Source: an uncultured Myxococcales bacterium
GTDB lineage: Bacteria > Myxococcota_A > UBA9042
NCBI GenBank assembly: GCA_937915965.1
Contig: CALGHC010000578.1
Location: 1-5,051, forward strand
Length of the DNA: 5,051 bases
Direction: 5' to 3'
Under the pieces are notes generated by a model, which was not told the origin of the DNA, made no database searches, and saw only the letters and a program-made list of their open reading frames with translations. How positions within the stretch are numbered: position 1 is the first letter of the stretch; each line of letters opens with the position of its first letter. The position numbers and the translations under genes are program-made. This document shows, piece after piece, positions 1 through 5,051 of this stretch.

Positions 1-49
1 GCGGTCTTTGTTGGCAGACGAAAATTGAGGAGCGACGGGTGCACCGCCA

Positions 50-1480
50 CTACAAGTAGAGGTTAAGAAAGAGGGCCGAGTAAAAACCCAGCGTGCTCAG
101 GCCCAAATAACCCGCCGCCCCTGCCATGCTGTGATAGGCAAACCCAGCCTCTCCGCCAATGCTGCAGCCTTCGCTGACGAAGTACTCAGCGCCGCCACCG
201 ATGTTGGAACCCAAACCGGTGGAACCCTCCATCAACTTCTCAAGAGCTTCAGTCTCGTCCGGCTTGGAGGAGGATTGGTCAGGTACGGTTACAAACAGAC
301 CGGCGCTAGCGTAGGCCACTGTCCGGTCGGCCCCTGGTGCCAGGAAGAAGTAGCGCAGGCCAGCGCCAATGGTTAGCAGCGACTTTATCGAGCCGACGGC
401 CAGCCACGTCTTGCAACCCTGCTCGAACCCAGCGTCTTCTTCTATACAGCGGCCCTTGCTCGTGGTGACGTCTTCGCGCCTGAAGGCAACGGTGCCGAAG
501 ACCACCGCTTTGTTCAGGCGGTAGCCAACCCGCAGATTCACGTCGGGGCTCCCGGGCAACGGGCTGTCCTGGTCTCCTACATTCGCCGGCGACAAAGACA
601 TGCCGCTGCCAATGGACAAGGTGAAACCGTTGGACGCCGCCGCCGGCCCGTAGATCACCTCCCGATCCCCAGCAGCCGCCGGCGCCGCAGTCGATCGTCT
701 GCCGGCGAATTGGGCATCGGCCCCGTTCGCTCCGCCGCCCTTCCTCAGGCCGCGCCGCCTGTCGGCGGGCTCGTTTGTGCCGGAGACCAAACCGGTGGCG
801 AGGTCACCCAGACCGAGCGCACCAAGCTTGCGGGTGAATTTGCCGACACTGGCGCGGGCACGCTGTGGCAGGCCCATCATCTTTTCCTGAAGTGCGGCTA
901 CCTTATTCTTGGCGTCCGCCTCGATGGTCGCAAGGCCGCTGGCCTCCGCCTCGACCTGCTGCTTTTCACTCGCCGAGGAGAAGGGATTGACGGCAAGTTT
1001 CGACTGCTTGTACTTGATCTCGGCCTTCGCCTTGCCGGCGAGCGCGGGGATCTCAACCGAGGCCGCGCCAAGGGCCACGACGAGAGACTCGGCGTTGCCA
1101 GGGATGCCGCGGACCCCTCTCGCCGCACCGTCGAAGTTGTCGACGAAGCCCTGCATTTCCTGCTTGGCTGCGCCGGTCAAGTTGGCGGGGAACTTGACCG
1201 GCTTGCCGGTCAAGACGCTTGACAGTATTTCGACGAAGTCGCCACGGGCGATTCGCAGCTTCTTCGGCACGGTATCGACCTGCACCAAGACCGCGTCGAT
1301 CGCATCGATCGGGGCCGTTACCCTGTCGGCCGACTTGGTGAGCCGGTCGGAGATCGTCCGGAGCTTGTCCAGCGAGCTTAGCTGCTTGGAGTTGTCGCTG
1401 CCGCTCTTCTGGGCACCACCGCAAGCGCTCAAGATCGGAAGGCACATGACTATGACCGTGACGCGAGCCAGACCGTTCAT
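50..1480 (-). CDS. Lipoprotein with helical periplasmic region and C-terminal outer-membrane beta-barrel
   Basis: I do not recognise a named family. The 476-residue product starts with a lipoprotein signal peptide, lipobox L17-S-A-C20, with Gly at +2. Residues about 30-230 are Ala/Lys/Glu/Leu-rich and look mostly helical, with heptad-like stretches near 175-205. Residues about 238-275 are a Gly/Ala/Arg-rich, probably disordered linker. From about 285 to 476 the sequence alternates hydrophobic and polar residues in hairpin-like pairs (about 313-335, 358-381, 386-399, 425-450, 459-476) and ends NLYL, resembling the C-terminal strand of a small, perhaps eight-stranded, outer-membrane barrel. Cys345 and Cys356 bracket a likely loop and could form a disulfide. 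The ATG at 1480 was chosen because it has AGGA seven bases upstream and gives a compact signal peptide. The frame is open to an ATG at 1627, but that would add 49 residues and bury the signal. The gene is divergent from the lipoprotein gene at 2063. The barrel is inferred from pattern only. Confidence 0.8.
   Translation of the reverse strand: MNGLARVTVIVMCLPILSACGGAQKSGSDNSKQLSSLDKLRTISDRLTKSADRVTAPIDAIDAVLVQVDTVPKKLRIARGDFVEILSSVLTGKPVKFPANLTGAAKQEMQGFVDNFDGAARGVRGIPGNAESLVVALGAASVEIPALAGKAKAEIKYKQSKLAVNPFSSASEKQQVEAEASGLATIEADAKNKVAALQEKMMGLPQRARASVGKFTRKLGALGLGDLATGLVSGTNEPADRRRGLRKGGGANGADAQFAGRRSTAAPAAAGDREVIYGPAAASNGFTLSIGSGMSLSPANVGDQDSPLPGSPDVNLRVGYRLNKAVVFGTVAFRREDVTTSKGRCIEEDAGFEQGCKTWLAVGSIKSLLTIGAGLRYFFLAPGADRTVAYASAGLFVTVPDQSSSKPDETEALEKLMEGSTGLGSNIGGGAEYFVSEGCSIGGEAGFAYHSMAGAAGYLGLSTLGFYSALFLNLYL
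1172..1214 (-). repeat. Two overlapping, mutually exclusive inverted repeats inside the barrel lipoprotein gene
   Basis: On the plus strand GCCGGTCAAGTT (1172-1183) is a perfect 12-base inverted match to AACTTGACCGGC (1191-1202), with a seven-base loop. The right arm also pairs perfectly over 10 bases with GCCGGTCAAG (1205-1214), across a two-base loop. The middle segment can therefore pair with either flank but not both. In the protein this is the stretch from LTGK (residues 90-93) to NLTG (100-103), so a short repeated peptide accounts for part of it. The pairing is seen directly; any role in mRNA folding is inference. Confidence 0.6.
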
Positions 1481-1487
1481 CGCGATG

Positions 1488-1491
1488 TCCT
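1488..1491 (-). promoter_or_regulatory. Ribosome binding site deciding the start at 1480
   Basis: On the minus strand the bases before the ATG read ACAGGACATCGCG, giving AGGA with a seven-base spacer. This favours the start at 1480 over the in-frame ATGs at 1528 and 1627, which lack a comparable motif and would place acidic residues ahead of the signal peptide. Confidence 0.55.
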
Positions 1492-1608
1492 GTCGGTTCA
1501 AGAATAGCAACGCGTCATGGTAGGCCATGGTCTTCAGCGAGACCAAGAAACTCGCGATGTTGTGTTGCGCTGAGGTGACAGGCCTTTGCCCTGGCACCGC
1601 CGCGATCT

Positions 1609-1957
1609 TCAAATCAAGCCATGGCAAAGGAGCGCAATCTGGTCAGCAGGCGACGTCTCGCGCTCCGGCTCGCCAAGCAGCCTATTGCAGATGTCGCGCA
1701 GCAAGCAGCAGGCCAAGCTCGCCGTCGCCGCGGTCGGTCCACAGGTGGGTCGCCTAGAGCAGGGCGCTGGCGACCAGGTCCTCGGCCGCGGCGCCCTCGT
1801 CCGGCGCCTGGGACCAGTGCCAGAGGCGGTATCTCGGCGCCGTGCGCAGCGCCTGGCAGACGGGTCAGCGCCCCCGAGGCCCGCTCTGGCGCCCCGATTC
1901 GAAAGACGTCCAGCTCGCCACCGCGGCGCTGTGCTTGCCCTCACTCAGCGGTGACAT
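1609..1957 (-). pseudogene. Probable decayed minus-strand gene of unknown function
   Basis: No intact gene fits 1481-2062, yet the minus strand here has coding-like sequence with strong G/C third positions. One register runs from an ATG at 1957 to a TGA at 1865-1867. It continues in the same register through CQALRTAPRYRLWHWSQAP (19 residues) to a TAG at 1754-1756, then through ATHLWTDRGDGELGLLLAAR to a TAG at 1682-1684. Shifting register at about 1684 gives RLLGEPERETSPADQIALL and ends at a TGA at 1609-1611. Near 1911-1919 another register reads GELDVFRIGAPERASGALT, suggesting a further shift near 1865. I recognise no family. The end of this relic lies 128 bases upstream of the barrel lipoprotein gene, on the same strand, so the two could once have been co-transcribed. 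Because high-GC DNA makes several frames look coding, the call is tentative. Sequencing error is an alternative. Confidence 0.35.
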
Positions 1958-1993
1958 CGCGAAGGGCAGGCACGCTCGGTGAACGACACCGCA

Positions 1994-2014
1994 GTGCGAC
2001 GCAGCCTGTCGCAC
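1994..2014. repeat. Short inverted repeat upstream of the DUF3298-like lipoprotein gene
   Basis: GTGCGAC (1994-2000) and GTCGCAC (2008-2014) are perfect seven-base inverted arms around a seven-base spacer, ending 48 bases before the ATG at 2063. It could be an operator or a leader hairpin, but arms this short can occur by chance in GC-rich DNA. No clear -35/-10 pair was found beside it. Confidence 0.25.
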
Positions 2015-2052
2015 CCCCCAGGCAAACTCCTCGCCGCCCCAACCCAGGCAGC

Positions 2053-2057
2053 AGGAG
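2053..2057 (+). promoter_or_regulatory. Ribosome binding site for the lipoprotein at 2063
   Basis: AGGAG lies five bases before the ATG at 2063. It sets the start there rather than at the in-frame GTG at 1979 (28 residues longer, no preceding motif) or the ATG at 2069 (spacer of 11). Confidence 0.65.
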
Positions 2058-2062
2058 CCATC

Positions 2063-2872
2063 ATGACAATGCCCCCCAGCCGCTGGCCGCTCTTGTCGCC
2101 CTGCGTGCTGCAGATCTCGCTGCTCTGCCTGGCCGCCTGTCAGCGAACGCTGGCGCCCCCCGATCACCTACCCGAGCGCGCGCGCGGGCCCGCCACCGGC
2201 ACGCTCGCCGCCGGCCCCTGGAACCTGACTTGGACCACAGCGCGCGGCGAGGCTACCCGCCCGGGTCACTCGCCCGTGCTCCTCTACGACCACCACGCCG
2301 GCAAGCAGGGCTGCATCGAGTCCGTGGCCGAGCTGCTGCGGCAGGAACCGGAATGGGCCACGGAGGCAGCGGCCTACTACGTCGGTACCGAGCGGGTGGT
2401 CGCAGTGGTGGGCAGCTTTGTGACCACCGTCATCGACTACAACGGCTACTGCGGCGGCGCCCACCCGTTTCACCGGCGCTCCTTTGACACCGTAGATCTC
2501 GCCACAGGCGGCAAGCCGGTCACCCTGGAAGGACTGTTCGGCAACGCAGCCCGGGCCGCCTGCGCCGGTCATCGGGGTCTGAGTCGGGCCCTCGGCGAAG
2601 ACGCGGCCGTCATCGACGCGCCCTGGACCACAGCACACTTCGCCGTAAAGGCCATCGAAGGCGCCAGCGTGATCGTGCGGCTGGGGCTGCCCCACGCCAC
2701 AGAGGCCGATGCGGGCACCCTGGGTCTATTCGACATCCGCTTGCCGATTCCGGCCCATTTGCGGTCCACGCTGCTGCAGGCCGACAAGGCCGGCACGCTC
2801 CTGGGTAGCTTGGCGCCGGAGCTGGCCGGGCGGCGGCAAGGGGTCTATCGGGATGACGAGCTTGTGCAGTAG
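2063..2872 (+). CDS. Lipoprotein with DUF3298-like (RsiV/PdaC C-terminal type) domain
   Basis: The 269-residue product has a lipoprotein signal peptide with a hydrophobic core at about residues 10-24 and lipobox L23-A-A-C26, with Gln at +2, so it is predicted to be anchored in the outer membrane facing the periplasm. After a Pro-rich tether (about 30-50) comes a globular domain. Its diagnostic stretch is YNGYCGGAHPF (residues 126-136), then FDTVDLATGG (141-150) and VTLEGLF (153-159). This GGAHP, D-tG and tL--LF order is the signature I associate with DUF3298, found in RsiV-like anti-sigma factors and in PdaC-type polysaccharide deacetylases. The region near 190-233, ending in LPIPAHL, matches the family's usual closing strands. 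No separate deacetylase or transmembrane anti-sigma module is present, so neither function should be assumed. The N-terminal partner domain DUF4163 is not clearly recognisable. Cys84, Cys130 and Cys167 might form a disulfide. Isolated from both neighbours by more than 500 bases. Confidence 0.82.
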   Translation: MTMPPSRWPLLSPCVLQISLLCLAACQRTLAPPDHLPERARGPATGTLAAGPWNLTWTTARGEATRPGHSPVLLYDHHAGKQGCIESVAELLRQEPEWATEAAAYYVGTERVVAVVGSFVTTVIDYNGYCGGAHPFHRRSFDTVDLATGGKPVTLEGLFGNAARAACAGHRGLSRALGEDAAVIDAPWTTAHFAVKAIEGASVIVRLGLPHATEADAGTLGLFDIRLPIPAHLRSTLLQADKAGTLLGSLAPELAGRRQGVYRDDELVQ

Positions 2873-2975
2873 TCCCTATGCGCCGCTCTTGCCGAATCGT
2901 CAGCCGCCAACGTCCGGCCTTGCCACGCTCGACGCCTGCCATCGCCAGCCTAAATCACCGATACTGCTCGCGTTT

Positions 2976-3182
2976 CTATGCAGCCGCGTCCTCCGCTAAC
3001 GGGCTGGCGAGGGTGTACCTCAGCGTCATCAGCTCATAGACGCCGATCCCAGGCGCCATCACCGCGGCGGCGGCTAGCTGTGCCTCGGTAAACGGCGCCC
3101 GCACTTCAGGGTTCAACTCGTACTCGCCCCGTCGTTTGCGCACCCACAGCTGCCGACAGGCCGAGTCGGTCTGGGCGACCAT
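2976..3182 (-). CDS. Doubtful small hypothetical protein (68 aa) or gene fragment
   Basis: The product has no recognised motif, signal peptide or membrane segment. It is basic near residues 14-18 (VRKRR), then has a stretch PFTEAQLAAAAVMAP and ends Ala-rich (LAEDAAA). Most third codon positions are G or C, as in the real genes here, which is the main support. Against it, the bases before the ATG (GTCCAGGCCG) offer only a weak AGG. The frame stays open upstream to a TGA near 3324-3326 with a Pro/Arg/Ser-rich translation and no ATG or GTG, so this could be the surviving C-terminal end of a truncated gene. It runs antisense to the flanking lipoprotein genes. Confidence 0.3.
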   Translation of the reverse strand: MVAQTDSACRQLWVRKRRGEYELNPEVRAPFTEAQLAAAAVMAPGIGVYELMTLRYTLASPLAEDAAA

Positions 3183-3357
3183 CGGCCTGGACGATGGCGA
3201 GCTACGTGGCGGTCCAGAGCTAGCCCATGCGACCTGGGTTGGAAAGACGGGTGGCTTCGCAGGGGGGCGGCTCCCCTCAGGGGCACGCCACGACCCCAGT
3301 CCCAGCCACGCCGAGCCTGGATTTCAGTAGACGAGATGGTCTAGCATGTGTTAGCTG

Positions 3358-3387
3358 CCGGATCCGGTTCGCTTCGCCGACGAGAAC
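3358..3387. promoter_or_regulatory. Palindrome and imperfect dyad in the leader of the cytochrome-like lipoprotein
   Basis: CCGGATCCGG (3358-3367) is a perfect ten-base palindrome. It abuts an imperfect dyad from GTTC (3367-3370) to GAAC (3384-3387), in which eight of ten positions pair. The dyad ends directly beside the ribosome binding site at 3388. It may be an operator or a leader hairpin affecting translation, but chance is not excluded. Confidence 0.25.
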
Positions 3388-3391
3388 GGAG
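3388..3391 (+). promoter_or_regulatory. Ribosome binding site for a TTG start
   Basis: GGAG lies six bases before TTG at 3398-3400. No ATG or GTG in this frame lies upstream near it, and the next in-frame ATG is about 200 codons downstream, inside the second cytochrome module. The motif therefore decides the non-ATG start. Confidence 0.65.
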
Positions 3392-3397
3392 TCTACG

Positions 3398-5051
3398 TTG
3401 CGTCACTTCGTCCTGGCCCTTGTAACAGTGGTGCTTGTGGGCGCCTGTGCTGACAGTTCGCGGCAAGAGCTGTTCGAAGCCAACGTCGCCCCGCTCCTCG
3501 AGCGCCGCTGCAGCGCCGGGGCCTGTCATGGGGTCTCGGCCTCCGATCAGGCAGCCGGCGACGTGGTGGACTTCAGCAAGTTCTTCTTCCATCTCGACCA
3601 AGACGGACGCATCGCCGACATTTCGGAGGCCTACGCGGCCTCGCGGCGGGCGCTGGGCGACGCCGCATCCCCAGAGCATGCGCCGCTGTTGCGCAAGCCG
3701 CTGGCTCCGGTCCACGGCGGCCTGCCCCACTACGGCGGCAGCTCGTTCGCCGGCAGCGCAGATTCGGACTGGCAGCGCCTGGCCAGATGGGCCGAAGCGG
3801 AGCTGCCCGTGACCGCGCCGCCGCCCCTGACGCCGTTGGAGCGCCAGTTCGCCGAGACGGTGCAGCCGACGTTGCTGGGGGGCACGTGCGCCAACGCCAA
3901 CTGCCATGGCGTCGCCGCCGCCGTACCCTTTCGCCTCGATGGCGGCGTGCGCGGCCAGCTTTCGGTGACGCAGACCCGCCACAACTACCTGCAGTCGCTC
4001 GCCATGCTGAGCCTGGACGGCTTCGCAGCGCGCTCTCGGCTGCTGCGCAAGGCGCTGCCGCTGCACGCCGGCGGCATCCTGCACAAGGGCGGCAACGCAG
4101 CCCTGCTGTCGGGGCCGGCAGACCCCCGCGCCAAGGCGATCGTGAGCTGGGCCTGCGCCGAACGCGTCGCGCGTCTCGGTGAACCCTGTGCCACGGCGTC
4201 GCAGGCCAACTGGCCGGTGGACGGCTTCGTCTTCGTCCGCGGCAAGTTGCTCGCCCGGCACGCCTTCGATCTGGCCGCCTGGTCGCCTGGAACTGGGCTG
4301 TGGCGTGCACGCGTGGCCGGCCCCGACATGACGGTCAGCCAGACCGAGCCCATCTTGCCGACGACCTTGACCGCGGCGGCCGACGCCCGCGATCCGGCCC
4401 TGCATCCGGACGGGATCCGCCTGGCCTTTGCGCTGCGCGCCGCCAAAGGTGCTGGTCATCGGATCGCCGAGGTCAACCTTAGCACCGGCGACTGGCGCTA
4501 TCTCAGCGCGCCCCACGCCCCTTTGCCCGGCGGTGGTCTCGCCACCGACCGCGACCCCACCTGGGGACCAGAGGGACGGGTGTGGTTCGTCTCGACCCGC
4601 GCCGGCACAGTGGCCGACGACGGCCGCCACCTCGACGCCGACATCTACGAGCTCGACCCGGCCACAGCCGTGCTGCGCCGCCGCACCGTCACGCCGCACA
4701 TCGAGCGCAAGCCGGTGTACTTCACCCTCGGCGAGGAGGCCGGCGGTGAGATGGGCTTCACCGCGCTGCGCGACACGTTGTTCGGAGCGCGTCGCGGCCA
4801 CATCTTCCGCTTTCCGCCCGGACTTGAGACCGAATACCACCAGCACTTCGGCATCACCGCCGTCGAGGACCTCTTCTACGACATGCGCGAGCTGCCCGAC
4901 GGTCGCTACGTGGTCACCCTCGGCGACCTGGACGGGGTGTGGCGTGGCGGTCGTCTGGCCATCGTCGACCGCAACTTCGGCTGCGACTTCGGCAAGATGG
5001 CGGACTACCTGCTGGCGGCCACCAACAAGGTCTTCGACGCCTACAGCACCG
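3398..5051 (+). CDS. Lipoprotein with two CX4CH cytochrome-c-like modules and a beta-propeller (C-terminus beyond window)
   Basis: At least 551 residues, open to the right edge with no stop. From the TTG start (read as Met) there is a short signal peptide and lipobox V14-G-A-C17, with Ala at +2. Module 1 has C38-SAGA-C43-H44-G, then LLRKP (97-101), a GG-H-GG stretch (107-114) and a closing W131. Module 2 has C164-ANAN-C169-H170-G, then SRLLRK (213-218), GGILHKGG (225-232) and a closing W251. This order (CH motif, S-LL-K, H-GG, W near the end) is the pattern of small c-type cytochrome domains, suggesting two covalent haems in the periplasm. Cys253 and Cys264 follow and may pair. From about 272 onward the sequence is propeller-like: DARDPALHPDG (329-339) and DRDPTWGPEG (384-393) are typical TolB/PD40 turns, and DMRELPDGR (495-503) is a third, looser one. 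Cytochrome plus propeller resembles hydrazine synthase alpha-subunit (HzsA) domain proteins, but homologues with that label occur outside anammox bacteria, so hydrazine synthesis should not be inferred. An electron-transfer or ligand-sensing role is possible. Confidence 0.85.
   Translation, partial: MRHFVLALVTVVLVGACADSSRQELFEANVAPLLERRCSAGACHGVSASDQAAGDVVDFSKFFFHLDQDGRIADISEAYAASRRALGDAASPEHAPLLRKPLAPVHGGLPHYGGSSFAGSADSDWQRLARWAEAELPVTAPPPLTPLERQFAETVQPTLLGGTCANANCHGVAAAVPFRLDGGVRGQLSVTQTRHNYLQSLAMLSLDGFAARSRLLRKALPLHAGGILHKGGNAALLSGPADPRAKAIVSWACAERVARLGEPCATASQANWPVDGFVFVRGKLLARHAFDLAAWSPGTGLWRARVAGPDMTVSQTEPILPTTLTAAADARDPALHPDGIRLAFALRAAKGAGHRIAEVNLSTGDWRYLSAPHAPLPGGGLATDRDPTWGPEGRVWFVSTRAGTVADDGRHLDADIYELDPATAVLRRRTVTPHIERKPVYFTLGEEAGGEMGFTALRDTLFGARRGHIFRFPPGLETEYHQHFGITAVEDLFYDMRELPDGRYVVTLGDLDGVWRGGRLAIVDRNFGCDFGKMADYLLAATNKVFDAYST

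Larger units (their letters stand above)
2873..3397. other. Intergenic stretch with no convincing gene
   Basis: This 525-base gap separates two plus-strand lipoprotein genes. It holds one doubtful minus-strand ORF (2976-3182), described separately. A 43-codon plus ORF begins with an ATG at 2878, but it has no ribosome binding site and no recognisable sequence. No terminator with a T-run, tRNA or mobile-element end was seen. Confidence 0.5.

Noticed and set aside
1501..1510. Possible -10 element (TATTCT on the minus strand) before the barrel lipoprotein
   Set aside because: It has only four of six consensus matches, no -35 element at a suitable distance, and sits very close to the start codon.
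710..1523. Plus-strand ORFs of 170 and 204 codons (710-1222, 909-1523)
   Set aside because: Both lie antisense to the barrel lipoprotein gene, show no recognisable domain and reflect long open frames in GC-rich DNA.
1481..1627. 49-residue N-terminal extension of the barrel lipoprotein
   Set aside because: It would bury the lipoprotein signal peptide, and neither upstream ATG has a good ribosome binding site.
1621..2487. 288-codon plus-strand ORF
   Set aside because: The product is extremely Arg/Pro-rich and overlaps the well-supported lipoprotein at 2063 in another frame.
2168..2942. Minus-strand ORFs opposite the DUF3298-like gene
   Set aside because: The plus strand carries the lipobox and the GGAHP signature. 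The antisense products are low-complexity.
3273..3284. CCCC/GGGG mini-hairpin as a terminator or regulatory element
   Set aside because: Four-base arms with no T-run are expected by chance in this composition.
3341..4846. 501-codon minus-strand ORF
   Set aside because: It is the antisense shadow of the cytochrome/propeller gene. It has no motif or signal and an Arg/Gly/Ala-rich composition, whereas the plus strand has a lipobox, paired haem motifs and propeller turns.

Overview
The window is GC-rich, with strong G/C preference in third codon positions. It carries three intact or running-off genes, and all three encode lipoproteins with a clear signal-peptidase II lipobox. One of them ends in what looks like an outer-membrane beta-barrel, so the host is Gram-negative. 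The mix (lipidated barrel protein, DUF3298-type lipoprotein, di-cytochrome plus propeller lipoprotein) would fit a Myxococcota or related 'deltaproteobacterial' genome. That placement is inference; there is no rRNA or marker gene here to confirm it.

Layout. Minus strand, 1480 to 50: a 476-residue lipoprotein with a helical periplasmic part and a C-terminal barrel. Between 1481 and 2062 there is no intact gene. The minus strand from about 1957 to 1609 reads like a decayed gene, broken by a TGA, a TAG and a frame change. Plus strand, 2063 to 2872: a 269-residue lipoprotein with a DUF3298-like domain. Between 2873 and 3397 only a doubtful 68-codon minus-strand ORF is visible. Plus strand, 3398 to the right edge: a lipoprotein of at least 551 residues, incomplete at its C-terminus. 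It has two cytochrome-c-like modules with unusual CX4CH haem motifs, followed by a TolB/HzsA-like beta-propeller. A long antisense ORF (3341-4846, minus) lies opposite this gene, and its non-ATG (TTG) start makes it easy to miss.

The three lipoproteins are not an obvious operon: the first is divergent from the other two, and the gaps are over 500 bases. All are predicted to act at the cell envelope, and by the E. coli +2 rule all would be outer-membrane lipoproteins (Gly, Gln and Ala after the lipidated Cys). No functional link between them can be shown from sequence alone. No tRNA, rRNA, CRISPR array, insertion sequence or convincing terminator was seen.
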